A stretch of DNA of 64,000 nucleotides from Streptomyces sp. R28 (GCF_041052385.1 NZ_CP163439.1:6623001-6687000), one strand, 5' to 3'; positions 35,589-43,751 are shown, counted from the first letter of the stretch. Notes: a model not told the origin generated them from the sequence alone. Numbers and translations are program-made.

Positions 35589-36350
35589 CTACCTCCGCAA
35601 CGACTTCCCGAACCCCGCGGCCAACGGCATCCGCAGCCCCAGCGGAGGCGGAGCCGCGAACGCGTCGGCGACCGGCCGGGAGAACGCCTTACCGAACAGC
35701 ACCCCCATGACGAAGTCCTCGGCCAGTGCGAGGACTTCATCGCGGTGCTGGTGCAACCCGTGTCCGTCGGAGTGCACTTCGAACCGGCACACGTCCCGGT
35801 TCGCCTTCTTCGCCCGCTCCGCCAACCGGAACGACAGCTCGGGATCGGTGCGCGCGTCATTCGTGCCGTGCACGACCAGCACCTGCCGCCCGCCGAGCTG
35901 CTTCACCGGTTCGGGTGAGGCCGCCAGGTCCTCCTCCGGCAGCCAAGGAGCGATCGCCAGCGCGGAGTTGACGGCCTCGTGGCCGGCCGCGTGCAGGGCC
36001 GCCCGCCCGCCCATGTCGACCCCGGCGAGGCACACCGGGACGTCCCCGTAGCGCCGTACGGCCTCGTCCGCGGCCCATGACGCGTCGCTCGCCAGGTTCG
36101 CGGCAGTGCCGTTCCATCCGCGGAAGCGGTAGTGGACGACGTGCGCGGCCAGCCCCTCCCCGCGTCCCGCCCGCATCAGGCGGCGCCCCAGCGTCCGTAC
36201 GTACGAGGTCGCCAACACCGTTGCCGGTTTGCGATGTGAGACCTCGTCACCTGCGGGAAGCAGGAGGACGACGCCGCTCACCGCTGTCGGCTCCGGCCCG
36301 ATCGCTCTGCCCAGCCGGGCCCTACGAACCGGCGTCGCTTGGTGTGCCAT
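35589..36350 (-). CDS. Alpha/beta-hydrolase-fold protein with Asp at the nucleophile elbow
   Basis: A 253-residue alpha/beta hydrolase. The nucleophile elbow reads CLAGVDMGGRAALHAAGH, that is Gly-Val-Asp-Met-Gly, where most members have Gly-x-Ser-x-Gly. An acid candidate is in VLVVHGTNDARTDPELS, and the His in HSDGHGLHQHRDE. An Asp nucleophile is normal in haloalkane dehalogenases and epoxide hydrolases but here the overall look is closer to serine acyl-hydrolases, so it may be inactive or have altered chemistry. No signal peptide. It is divergent from adenosine deaminase (135 bases), and the adenosine deaminase operator lies in between. Confidence 0.78.
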   Translation of the reverse strand: MAHQATPVRRARLGRAIGPEPTAVSGVVLLLPAGDEVSHRKPATVLATSYVRTLGRRLMRAGRGEGLAAHVVHYRFRGWNGTAANLASDASWAADEAVRRYGDVPVCLAGVDMGGRAALHAAGHEAVNSALAIAPWLPEEDLAASPEPVKQLGGRQVLVVHGTNDARTDPELSFRLAERAKKANRDVCRFEVHSDGHGLHQHRDEVLALAEDFVMGVLFGKAFSRPVADAFAAPPPLGLRMPLAAGFGKSLRR

Positions 36351-36457
36351 GACAGAACAGTGTCAGAAGCGCGGGTGTACGCCACCCTGCCGTGGGGTCA
36401 CCGTTACGTATCGACGGATTCGTACAGCGAGGGGAAACGGCGCGATGAACGCGCCGT

Positions 36458-36469
36458 CTACGCGCGTAG
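36458..36469 (+). promoter_or_regulatory. Nucleoside-regulon operator in the adenosine deaminase promoter
   Basis: Perfect palindrome CTACGCGCGTAG within GTCTACGCGCGTAGG. A -10-like TACAGT (36474-36479) ends six bases before the ATG, so the operator occupies the promoter spacer, where bound protein would exclude RNA polymerase. Confidence 0.78.
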
Positions 36470-36485
36470 GCGTTACAGTGCGAAA

Positions 36486-37649
36486 ATGACGAGCCAGACT
36501 GCCCAGAGGGCGACCATCCCGAGCTCGGACCAGATCCGCCGGGCGCCGAAGGTTCTGCTGCACGACCACCTCGACGGCGGGTTGCGCCCCGGCACCGTCG
36601 TCGAGCTCGCCCGCGCGTCGGGCTACACCCAGCTGCCCGAGACCGACCCCGACAAGCTCGGCCTGTGGTTCCGCGAGGCGCCCGACTCCGGCTCCCTGGA
36701 GCGGTACTTGGAGACCTTCTCGCACACCGTCGGCGTGATGCAGACCCGCGAGTCCCTCGTCCGGGTCGCCGCCGAGTGCGCCGAGGACCTCGCCGAGGAC
36801 GGGGTCGTCTACGCCGAGGTGCGGTACGCGCCCGAACAGCACCTCGCGGCCGGGCTCACCCTCGAAGAGGTCGTCGAGGCCGTCAACGAGGGCTTCCGGG
36901 AGGGCGAGCGGATCGCGCGGGAGAACGGCCACCGCATCCGTGTGGGCGCGCTGCTCACCGCCATGCGACACGCCGCCCGCTCCCTGGAGATCGCGGAACT
37001 CGCCAACCGCTACCGCGACTTGGGCGTCGTCGGCTTCGACATCGCGGGCGCCGAGGCCGGCCACCCGCCCACCCGGCACCTCGACGCCTTCGAGTACCTC
37101 AAGCGCGAGAACAACCACTTCACCATCCACGCGGGCGAGGCCTTCGGTCTGCCGTCCATCTGGCAGGCCCTGCAGTGGTGCGGCGCCGACCGGCTCGGGC
37201 ACGGGGTGCGCATCATCGACGACATCCAGGTGCACGCCGACGGCTCGGTCGAGCTCGGGCGGCTCGCCTCGTACGTACGGGACAAGCGCATCCCGCTGGA
37301 GCTGTGCCCCAGCTCCAATCTCCAGACGGGTGCCGCCGACTCCTACGCCGCCCACCCCATCGGGCTGCTGCGCCGGCTGCACTTCCGGGCCACCGTGAAC
37401 ACCGACAACCGTCTCATGTCCCACACCAGCATGAGCCGGGAATTCGAGCATCTTGTCGAGGCGTTCGGTTACACGCTCGACGACATGCAGTGGTTCTCCG
37501 TCAATGCGATGAAATCATCGTTCATTCCTTTCGATGAACGGCTCGCGATGATCAATGACGTCATCAAGCCCGGATATGCCGAACTGAAGTCCGAGTGGCT
37601 TTTCCGACAGGCCACGTCTACCAGCGACTCTGCGGCTGAGGAGGGGTGA
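36486..37649 (+). CDS. add: Adenosine deaminase
   Basis: A 387-residue metal-dependent deaminase converting adenosine and deoxyadenosine to inosine and deoxyinosine. Zinc and catalytic motifs are in order: LLHDHLDGGLRPGT, FDIAGAEAGHPP, FTIHAGEAFGLPS, ADRLGHGVRI, CPSSNLQTGA and VNTDNRLMS. The ATG at 36486 gives a normal family N-terminus; longer in-frame starts run through the operator. There is no ribosome site and the -10 sits six bases upstream, so the transcript is probably leaderless. The product inosine would be cleaved by the purine nucleoside phosphorylase encoded at 52.6-53.4 kb, whose promoter bears the same palindrome. Confidence 0.95.
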   Translation: MTSQTAQRATIPSSDQIRRAPKVLLHDHLDGGLRPGTVVELARASGYTQLPETDPDKLGLWFREAPDSGSLERYLETFSHTVGVMQTRESLVRVAAECAEDLAEDGVVYAEVRYAPEQHLAAGLTLEEVVEAVNEGFREGERIARENGHRIRVGALLTAMRHAARSLEIAELANRYRDLGVVGFDIAGAEAGHPPTRHLDAFEYLKRENNHFTIHAGEAFGLPSIWQALQWCGADRLGHGVRIIDDIQVHADGSVELGRLASYVRDKRIPLELCPSSNLQTGAADSYAAHPIGLLRRLHFRATVNTDNRLMSHTSMSREFEHLVEAFGYTLDDMQWFSVNAMKSSFIPFDERLAMINDVIKPGYAELKSEWLFRQATSTSDSAAEEG

Positions 37650-37788
37650 CCTGAGGCTCTCCGCCTACAGGGAATGCAGGCACCATTCACAATCCGTCCT
37701 CATTTCGATGTTTGCGGCGGCGTGCCGGGCGTGTTTACGGTCGAGAACCGCTCACAACCCCGTTCAACGAATTTCGAGGACGCATTTC

Positions 37789-38193
37789 ATGAAGCAGTCT
37801 GCTGCCAAGACCCTCGGTGTCGCCGCTCTCGGTGCCGCCTTCGCCGCCGCCGGTGCGGGTGCCGCGAACGCCGCGCCGGTCGCCCCGGACGCCGCCGGTG
37901 CGGCGCTGGGCGCCGTCCAGGCCCTCCCGGCCGGGGACCTCGCCCAGGCGGCTCCGGGTGCCGGTGCGGGTCTGGCCCACGGGCCCGAGGCGGTCACCAC
38001 CGGACTGGCCGCCGCGCAGACCGGCGTGCAGTCCGGCGTGCAGCCGGCCGCCGAGAAGGCGCTCGCCGGTGGGCCGACCGACGTGGTCAGTGGGCTGCTC
38101 GGCGGTCTGCCGGTGCAGGGTCTGGCCGCCGAGGGTCTCACCCAGGGCCTGCCCACCCAGGGTCTGCCCGTGAACGGTGTTCCGCTCGCCTGA
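37789..38193 (+). CDS. Small Ala/Gly-rich secreted protein
   Basis: A 134-residue protein with a clear Sec signal peptide (MKQSAAKTLGVAALGAAFAA, cleavage after ANA about residue 28). The mature part is low in charge and dominated by Ala, Gly, Val, Leu and Pro. It ends in irregular short repeats (VQGLAAEGLTQGLPTQGLPVNG). This is similar in style to Streptomyces small secreted proteins of unknown function. The upstream spacer (37650-37788) is relatively AT-rich and could hold its promoter. No catalytic residues are apparent. Confidence 0.78.
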   Translation: MKQSAAKTLGVAALGAAFAAAGAGAANAAPVAPDAAGAALGAVQALPAGDLAQAAPGAGAGLAHGPEAVTTGLAAAQTGVQSGVQPAAEKALAGGPTDVVSGLLGGLPVQGLAAEGLTQGLPTQGLPVNGVPLA

Positions 38194-38212
38194 GTCGGCC
38201 TTACCCGAAGCG

Positions 38213-38257
38213 CGCCGCTGGGGCGCACCCTTGGACACCGGGTGCGCCCCAGCGGCG
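38213..38257. terminator. Bidirectional terminator between the secreted protein and PspC genes
   Basis: Eighteen-base perfect arms, CGCCGCTGGGGCGCACCC and its complement, with a nine-base loop, between convergent stops at 38193 and 38287. One of the strongest hairpins in the window. Confidence 0.88.
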
Positions 38258-38286
38258 TACCTATGTACGCCTGTGCGTCGAGTGGT

Positions 38287-38496
38287 TCACCAGGCCGTGC
38301 GTGTCCTGTTCGCCTTGTCCTCCGAGGGGAGCAGGAGCCACAGGGCTATGTAGAGCAGGAACTGCGGGCCCGGGAGCAGGCAGGAGATCAGGAAGATCAC
38401 GCGCATCGTCGTCGCGGAGGTGCCGAAGCGCCGGGCCAGCGCGGCGCACACTCCGCCGATCATGCGGCCGTGGGTGGGGCGGGCAAGCGCGGTCAT
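38287..38496 (-). CDS. PspC-domain small membrane protein
   Basis: A 69-residue protein consisting almost entirely of a PspC (phage-shock protein C) domain: RMIGGVCAALARRFGTSATTMRVIFLI, read in parts, then PGPQFLLYIALWLLLPSED. It has two hydrophobic stretches, the first amphipathic, the second a membrane helix. The ATG at 38496 has AAGGAG eight bases upstream; the longer in-frame version adds an Arg-rich stretch and is unlikely. PspC proteins respond to membrane stress and may partner with sensor kinases, none of which is adjacent. Confidence 0.87.
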   Translation of the reverse strand: MTALARPTHGRMIGGVCAALARRFGTSATTMRVIFLISCLLPGPQFLLYIALWLLLPSEDKANRTRTAW

Positions 38497-38604
38497 GGTG
38501 CGGCTCCTTCGCGAGCGTCGGTCGGAGGCTCCCTTGTGGGGTCTCCCGAGGCGTTGCCTCATCTGACAACCACGCTATGGCGACGAAGCGGGCAAAGCGT
38601 CACT

Positions 38605-39156
38605 CTACGGAGCTATCCCGACCCTGGGAATCGTCGGGGTCCGACCCTGAGAGGGCTCCTCCTGGGGGACCGTTGCCCGGTGTGCGCGCTCGGACCTGCG
38701 GCGGAGCCAGGCGCGGGTCGCGGGGACCACGGTCGTGTGTGCCAGGGCGACCCCCACCGTGTTCAGCAGCAGTGAGTCGATGTCGACGATCTGGCCGGGT
38801 ACGCCGGTCTGCAGCAGCTCTATGCCCAGCGAGATCAGGGCGCCGGCGGCCACCGTGCGGACCAGGGAGCCGAGGGGGGAGGCGGTGAGTCTGCCGTGCG
38901 CCATCGGGATCAGCACGCCCAGCGGGGCGAGCAGGGCGAGTCCCTCGATGATGCGGCGGGCGCCTTCCTGCCAGCCCAGCGCCAGATCGGCCCTGATCCC
39001 GGCGAACGGGCGCAGGTTGGCCGGCATCACCCAAGGGACGTCCAGGGGGCGCAGCGTGAGCCAGGCGGCGAACGCCAGGTGCGCGAGCAGGAGGACACCC
39101 CCCGTCGCACGGATGTGGATCGCGGCGCTGCCGCCGATGGAGCCTTGACGCTGCAC
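38605..39156 (-). CDS. VanZ-like membrane protein
   Basis: A 183-residue membrane protein with four hydrophobic segments and the VanZ-family core: LALLAPLGVLIPM, LISLGIELLQTGVPGQIVDIDSLLLNTVGVALA. VanZ proteins give low-level teicoplanin resistance by an unknown mechanism, but most chromosomal homologues have no demonstrated role. A GTG at 39156 is the start. The C-terminal 40 residues are basic and Pro-rich. It stands alone with a 505-base noncoding stretch upstream. Confidence 0.82.
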   Translation of the reverse strand: MQRQGSIGGSAAIHIRATGGVLLLAHLAFAAWLTLRPLDVPWVMPANLRPFAGIRADLALGWQEGARRIIEGLALLAPLGVLIPMAHGRLTASPLGSLVRTVAAGALISLGIELLQTGVPGQIVDIDSLLLNTVGVALAHTTVVPATRAWLRRRSERAHRATVPQEEPSQGRTPTIPRVGIAP

Positions 39157-39333
39157 GCCCCCCTAGACGCGCCCCCCGGCAGGATCGGTTCCGGGACGGG
39201 GCGTAGTGGGGTGAGGCGTCCGCCACATGGGCCTCCGGCGGTTGGGCCGGGGTGGGGGTGCGCGTGGATGCCTGCGGCGGCCTGTGCGGGTGGGGTGGGG
39301 GTTCGCGTTGCGCCTGCGGGTGGGTGGTGGGTC

Positions 39334-39442
39334 GGGGCCGTGCCGGGGGGTGTCCGTCCTCGGTCGGGCGGTTGCCGTACGTGGGTGGGGTGGCCTGCGT
39401 TGACGCCCGCCGCTGCGGGCGGACACCCCCCGGCACGGCCCC
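39334..39442. repeat. Large inverted repeat in the VanZ-lipoprotein intergenic region
   Basis: Perfect 23-base arms at 39334-39356 (starts GGGGCCGTGCC) and 39420-39442 (ends GGCACGGCCCC) separated by 63 bases. The spacer and flanks contain degenerate GTGGGTGG and TTGCCG(CCG)TACG units. The 505-base gap 39157-39661 contains this, the repeat at 39541 and no credible gene; long frames there are compositional. Confidence 0.85.
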
Positions 39443-39540
39443 TTGCCGCCGTACGCGGGTGCGGCGCCGTGGGGGCCGCACATCTCAGCGTCGGTCGGCA
39501 GCATCCAGCCCGTCTGGGGGCACCCCCTCTGGGGGAGTCT

Positions 39541-39593
39541 GAGGACGAGGCCCGTTCAGGGCCGAAGCGGGGGTCTGGGGGCGGCAGCCCCCA
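39541..39593. repeat. Dispersed intergenic repeat, copy 1
   Basis: The 53-base run starting GAGGACGAGGCCCGTTCAGG and ending in the hairpin TGGGGGCGGCAGCCCCCA matches 52468-52521 with a single one-base gap. It lies downstream of the lipoprotein gene (stop at 39662 on the minus strand), so it is placed like a 3' processing or termination element. Confidence 0.85.
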
Positions 39594-39661
39594 GCAGGGT
39601 CAGCGCTGACACCGAGCAGTGGAGAGCCGCGGTGCGTGGTGAGCCGGTCCAACCGACGGAG

Positions 39662-40273
39662 TCAACCCGTGACGTCGGTCGACGGGGGCTCGTTGCTGCC
39701 CGGGCGGGTGCGGACCTCGTCCGTGCACTCGTAGCGGCGTAGGGGCTCGTTGCCGGGGCCGCCCAGGATGACCGAGCCGTCGCCCTCGGCTGCCGTCGAG
39801 TCCGAGAACGTGCAGACGATCTGGGCGAGTGCGTACGAGGTGAGGTCGTTGGGGGGTGTGCTCAGGCGTAGTGCCTCGTCGGGGTCGTCGGCGCGTGGGC
39901 TGCTCACGCTCATGGCGCCGCGGACGTCCGTGGTGTAGCCGGCCTCCTTCTCGTCGGCCGAGGGCGTCGCCTCCAGCTCGTCGAGGAGGCCCTGGGCCAC
40001 GAGGACGCGTCGCTCCGAGTCCGCCGTGCCGTCCGGTACGCGTACGGTCCGGTCGACGGCCACCAGTTGGGACCCGCAGAGCAGGAACACCTGCACCGGG
40101 AGTCCTCGCGCGGCCTGCGTCGACACGTCCGGTTCGGAGAGTGAGCAGTGCACGCGGGAGGGGGCGGGGCCGAAGTCGGTCGGGACCTCCGTGGACCGTA
40201 TGCCGCATCCGGTCAGGAGGGCGGCGGTGAGTGTGGCGAGTGCCAGTAGGCGGCTTGCTTTTGTCTGCGGCAT
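39662..40273 (-). CDS. Lipoprotein of the afsQ operon
   Basis: A 203-residue predicted lipoprotein with a canonical lipobox (LLTGC, Cys about residue 23). The mature part resembles GerMN-like lipoproteins of actinobacterial two-component operons (LPVQVFLLCGSQLVAVDR, LVAQGLLDELEA) although the match is only approximate. It starts in a TGATG overlap with the histidine kinase gene, completing the order regulator-kinase-lipoprotein. By analogy with similar operons it may modulate signal input to the kinase outside the membrane. Confidence 0.85.
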   Translation of the reverse strand: MPQTKASRLLALATLTAALLTGCGIRSTEVPTDFGPAPSRVHCSLSEPDVSTQAARGLPVQVFLLCGSQLVAVDRTVRVPDGTADSERRVLVAQGLLDELEATPSADEKEAGYTTDVRGAMSVSSPRADDPDEALRLSTPPNDLTSYALAQIVCTFSDSTAAEGDGSVILGGPGNEPLRRYECTDEVRTRPGSNEPPSTDVTG

Positions 40274-41850
40274 CACGCGTCCCCCTTCTTCGTGTCGCCT
40301 GCGTTCTGGCCGTTGTTCTCGTCCTGTTCCGCCAGCTTCGACGCGTCCTGGGGCAGGCGCAGGGTGAACACCGCGCCGCCCTCGGGGGAGTTGGCGGCGG
40401 TGATCTCGCCGCCGTGGATGTGGGCGTTCTCCAGGGCGATGGACAGGCCGAGGCCGCTGCCCTCGGAGCGGGGGCGGGAGGCGCTGGCCTTGTAGAAGCG
40501 GTCGAAGACGTGGGGGAGGACGTCCTCGGCGATGCCGGGGCCGTGGTCTCGTACCTTGATGACGACCGAGTCGTCCGCCTCGCGGATCGAGACGCGGACC
40601 GGCGAGCCGCCGTGCTTGAGCGCGTTGCCGATGAGGTTGGCCAGGATGACGTCGAGGCGGCGGGGGTCCAGGCGGGCCATGAGGCCGCGCTCGGCGTCCA
40701 GGTCCACGGCGTCCAGCCAGGCCCGGGCGTCTATGCACGCCGTGATCTGGTCGGCGACGTCGACGTTGTCCAGGACCAGGCGAGCCGTGCCCGCGTCGAA
40801 GCGGGTGACCTCCATCAGGTTCTCGACCAGGTCGTTCAGGCGGCGCGTCTCGCTGACGACGAGCCGTACGGCGGGTTCGATCATGGGGTCCATGGACCCG
40901 GTCTCCGCCTCCAGCTCCTCCTCCAGGACCTCCGTCACGGCGGTGATCGCGGTGAGGGGGGTGCGCAGTTCGTGCGACATGTCGGCCACGAAGCGGCGGG
41001 ATGCCTCGTCCCGCCCGGCCATGTCGGCGAGCCGCTTCTCCAGAGCCTCCGCGGCGTTGTTGAACGTCCGGGAGAGATCGGCCAGTTCATCGGTCCCGGA
41101 CACCCTCAGGCGGGTGTCCAGCTTGCCCTCGCCGAGCCGACGGGCGGCGGCACCGAGCCGTTGCACCGGCTTCAGTACGGTCGTGGCGGCGGCCTGCGCG
41201 AGCAGCGCGGAGCCGATCAGGGCGAGGCCGGTGGCGATACCGAGCGACCAGGCCAGGGAGTTGAGGTCCTTGGCCTCCTGATCGAGGGACTTGAGCATGT
41301 AGCCGGTCGGACCGCCGCCGTTCACCCTTGTGCCGGCGATCAGATACGGCTGGTCGTCCTCCACGATCCGCTGCCAGTACAGGTGGTACTGCGACTTGTT
41401 GGTCGAGTTGACCGGCTGTTTGTCGTTCACCGCCTTGCGCAGCGACGCGGGCACGTCCGCGAGCGTGAAGCCGTCCAGGCCGCCGGAGGAGCCGTAGGCG
41501 GGAGTGCCGGCGGTGTCGGCGGCGACCAGCAGCACGCTGAAGCGCTGGCTGCTGTTGGCCATCTGCCCAGCGGTGTGCTGCAGTTCGTCCTGCGTCGGCG
41601 CCTCGGGCAGCAGACTCGCCCGGTTCTGCATCTCCTGCTCGAAGTCGCGCAGCACCGCGTCCTGGGTGCGCGTGAGCACCGCCTCGCGGTTGAGCCAGTA
41701 GGCGATCCCGGACGCGGACACGGCGGCCGTGAGCGCCACGAGACCGAAGACGACCACCAGGCGCAGTCGAAGACTGGTGAAGCGCAGCCGCGACCACACT
41801 CCCTTACGAGCCGCGAACCAGCCGCGGACCCCCCCCTGTGTCTTGGTCAC
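40273..41850 (-). CDS. afsQ2: Sensor histidine kinase AfsQ2
   Basis: A 525-residue membrane kinase. Two membrane segments (about residues 32-53 and 195-215) bracket an extracytoplasmic sensor domain. A HAMP domain follows (TTVLKPVQRLGAAARRLGEG), then the H-box ADMSHELRTPLTAITAVTEVL, the N-box LANLIGNALKHGG, and G-boxes VRDHGPGIAED and SEGSGLGLSI. In S. coelicolor AfsQ1/AfsQ2 respond to nitrogen conditions (glutamate-rich media) and influence antibiotic synthesis; gene order and neighbours match that system. The GTG start overlaps the afsQ1 stop by four bases. Confidence 0.92.
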   Translation of the reverse strand: MTKTQGGVRGWFAARKGVWSRLRFTSLRLRLVVVFGLVALTAAVSASGIAYWLNREAVLTRTQDAVLRDFEQEMQNRASLLPEAPTQDELQHTAGQMANSSQRFSVLLVAADTAGTPAYGSSGGLDGFTLADVPASLRKAVNDKQPVNSTNKSQYHLYWQRIVEDDQPYLIAGTRVNGGGPTGYMLKSLDQEAKDLNSLAWSLGIATGLALIGSALLAQAAATTVLKPVQRLGAAARRLGEGKLDTRLRVSGTDELADLSRTFNNAAEALEKRLADMAGRDEASRRFVADMSHELRTPLTAITAVTEVLEEELEAETGSMDPMIEPAVRLVVSETRRLNDLVENLMEVTRFDAGTARLVLDNVDVADQITACIDARAWLDAVDLDAERGLMARLDPRRLDVILANLIGNALKHGGSPVRVSIREADDSVVIKVRDHGPGIAEDVLPHVFDRFYKASASRPRSEGSGLGLSIALENAHIHGGEITAANSPEGGAVFTLRLPQDASKLAEQDENNGQNAGDTKKGDA

Positions 41851-42524
41851 TGAGGCGTGTCCAGGCGGTAGCCGACACCACGGACGGTACGGATCAGGGT
41901 CGGGGACGACGGGACGTCCTCGACCTTGGCGCGCAGGCGCTGGACGCAGGCGTCGACGAGGCGTGAGTCGCCGAGGTAGTCGTGTTCCCAGACGAGGCGC
42001 AGGAGTTGCTGGCGGGACAGGGCCTGGCCAGGACGGCGGCTCAGTTCGAGCAGCAGGCGCAGCTCGGTCGGGGTGAGCTGGAGGTCCTCGCCGTTCTTCG
42101 TCACGGTCATCGCCGCACGGTCGATGACGAGGCTGCCGAAGCTCGCCGCGTCGTTCGACTCCCGTTCACCGCGCCGCAGCACGGCCCGGATCCGGGCGTC
42201 GAGGACCCGCCCCTGCACCGGCTTGACCACGTAGTCGTCCGCACCGGACTCCAGGCCGACGACCACGTCGATGTCGTCGCTGCGCGCGGTCAGCAGGATG
42301 ATCGGCAGCTGGTCGGTGCGCCGGATGCGGCGGCACACCTCGAAGCCGTCGATGCCGGGCAGCATCACGTCCAGCACGATCAGGTCCGGCCGCTGCTCAC
42401 GCAGCAGTTTCAGGCCGTCCTCGCCGGTGGCAGCCGTGGCCACACGGTGTCCCTGGCGCGTCAGTGAGAGCTCCAGGGCCGTGCGGATGGCGTCGTCGTC
42501 CTCGATCAGCAACAGGGAAGGCAC
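41847..42524 (-). CDS. afsQ1: Response regulator AfsQ1 (OmpR/PhoB type)
   Basis: A 225-residue regulator. The receiver domain begins LLLIEDDDAIRTALELSLTR with the phospho-acceptor Asp in DLIVLDVMLPGIDGFEVCRRI and Lys in VVKPVQGRVL. The winged-helix output domain follows (LQLTPTELRLLLELSRRPGQ, then VDACVQRLRAKVED and IRTVRGVGYRLD). GTG at 42524 is chosen because it gives the family's usual start directly before the receiver strand and the 225-residue length I recall for the S. coelicolor protein; an ATG three codons upstream is possible. Its target site is present in front of sigQ. Confidence 0.93.
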   Translation of the reverse strand: MPSLLLIEDDDAIRTALELSLTRQGHRVATAATGEDGLKLLREQRPDLIVLDVMLPGIDGFEVCRRIRRTDQLPIILLTARSDDIDVVVGLESGADDYVVKPVQGRVLDARIRAVLRRGERESNDAASFGSLVIDRAAMTVTKNGEDLQLTPTELRLLLELSRRPGQALSRQQLLRLVWEHDYLGDSRLVDACVQRLRAKVEDVPSSPTLIRTVRGVGYRLDTPQ

Positions 42525-42652
42525 GGGGGTCATTCTGGCCCATGCGGGGCGGTCTTTCGACACCTGTACGAGCAGTACACCTACGCGCACGTAGCGCGTT
42601 CGTCTGTGACCGGACTGTCCCGCGCCTGGGGGCCACCTCTGGCGCGGGCCCT

Positions 42653-42668
42653 GTGACAGGTCTGTGAC
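42653..42668. promoter_or_regulatory. AfsQ1 box upstream of sigQ
   Basis: GTGAC-AGGTCT-GTGAC, an exact fit to the AfsQ1 recognition pattern GTnAC-n6-GTnAC known from S. coelicolor. It lies 120 bases before sigQ. A weaker half-matching copy (GTGAC-CGGACT-GTCCC) is at 42606-42621. Confidence 0.8.
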
Positions 42669-42788
42669 AGTCGGCGGACACGGCCATGAAGGTGCCCGGG
42701 CAAGCTTTTCGGCACAGGCAGGACAGCAAGTCGCACGACAGCAAGACGAACGAGCAGAACACCGGAAGTCCACGACGGGGGGCGCGAG

Positions 42789-43535
42789 ATGAACACGCTG
42801 CACGGCACCAGCACCAGCGCAGTGATCACGCGTCTGCACGACGTGAACGGGGGCCGGGGTTCGGAGAAGTCCGGTGCCGTGAGCGGGCGGGGGTGCGCTC
42901 GCGGCACCGGGCGTCAGCACACCGCGTACATGACGGTGGTTGACGGTTTCACGGGGGAAACGCACGGGGGAGCCGCGTACAGGGAGGACTCGGGGGAGCG
43001 TCGTCGCTCGCTGTCGGAGGCGGAGTTCACCGCCTACGTCCAGGAGCGCCGCGCCTCCCTGTACGCAACCGCCTACCACCTGACCGGTGACCGTTTCGAG
43101 GCCGAGGACCTCCTGCAGAGCGCCCTCTTCTCGACGTACCGGGCCTGGGACCGGATCAGCGACAAGGCCGCGGTCGGCGGATACCTCCGCCGCACCATGA
43201 CCAACCTGCACATCAGCGCGTGGCGCCGCCGCAAGCTGAACGAGTACCCGACCGAGGAACTGCCGGAGACGCCCGGCGACACGGACGCGATGCGCGGCAC
43301 CGAGCTGCGCGCGGTCCTGTGGCAGGCGCTCGCCCGGCTCCCCGAACTCCAGCGCACGATGCTGGTCCTTCGTTACTACGAGGGCCGCACCGACCCGGAG
43401 ATCGCGGAGATCCTCGACATCAGTGTCGGCACGGTGAAGTCCAGCATCTGGCGGTCGCTCCGCCGGCTGCGCGAGGACGAGGTCCTCAGCTTCGGCCGTG
43501 ACGAGGAAGACGCCTTCGGGGAGCTCGTCGCCTGA
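42789..43535 (+). CDS. sigQ: ECF sigma factor SigQ
   Basis: A 248-residue ECF sigma factor of the SigE-like branch. Region 2 is ATAYHLTGDRFEAEDLLQSA with FSTYRAWDRISDKAAVGGYL and LHISAWRRRKLNE; region 4 is ALARLPELQRTMLVLRYYEG with DPEIAEILDISVGTVKSSIWRSLRRL. About 68 residues before region 2 are Gly/Arg-rich and may be untranslated if the ATG at MTVVDGF is used instead. In S. coelicolor SigQ is a target of AfsQ1 and counteracts its effect on antibiotics. Here it is divergent from afsQ1 with an exact AfsQ1 box between. Confidence 0.9.
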   Translation: MNTLHGTSTSAVITRLHDVNGGRGSEKSGAVSGRGCARGTGRQHTAYMTVVDGFTGETHGGAAYREDSGERRRSLSEAEFTAYVQERRASLYATAYHLTGDRFEAEDLLQSALFSTYRAWDRISDKAAVGGYLRRTMTNLHISAWRRRKLNEYPTEELPETPGDTDAMRGTELRAVLWQALARLPELQRTMLVLRYYEGRTDPEIAEILDISVGTVKSSIWRSLRRLREDEVLSFGRDEEDAFGELVA

Positions 43536-43539
43536 AGGT

Positions 43540-43690
43540 TCGGGGGGGATCGCATCCGGGGGGATGCGACGGGGGAGCGGTAAGAAGTGGGGGGACCCAC
43601 GGGGGCCGGGGGGCCCGCGGGGGACCGACGGGGGAAACACGGGGGGTGCTCCACCACGGGGGAACCCGGGGGACCGGGTGAGACGGGGGA
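43540..43690 (+). repeat. G-tract array downstream of sigQ
   Basis: At least twelve runs of five to seven G occur on the plus strand in 150 bases, many within ACGGGGGA-like units. They lie between the convergent sigQ and lipoprotein genes. The RNA from sigQ would contain many possible four-G quartets. The only other structure is GGGGGCCGGGGGGCCC. Confidence 0.8.
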
Positions 43691-43751
43691 GCACAACGAG
43701 AGCGGGGCTGGAGGGCCGGGGGGTCCGTCCAGTCCCGTTCTTCGTGCGCGC

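Noticed and set aside
38242..38775. Possible plus-strand genes across PspC and VanZ
   Set aside because: They overlap well-supported minus-strand genes and read as low-complexity shadows.
39157..39661. Short Gly/Trp- or Arg-rich frames in the G-rich gap
   Set aside because: Frames in both directions arise from the repeat composition; no ribosome site or protein-like sequence.
42606..42621. Second full AfsQ1 box
   Set aside because: The second half is GTCCC rather than GTnAC, so it is at most a half-site.
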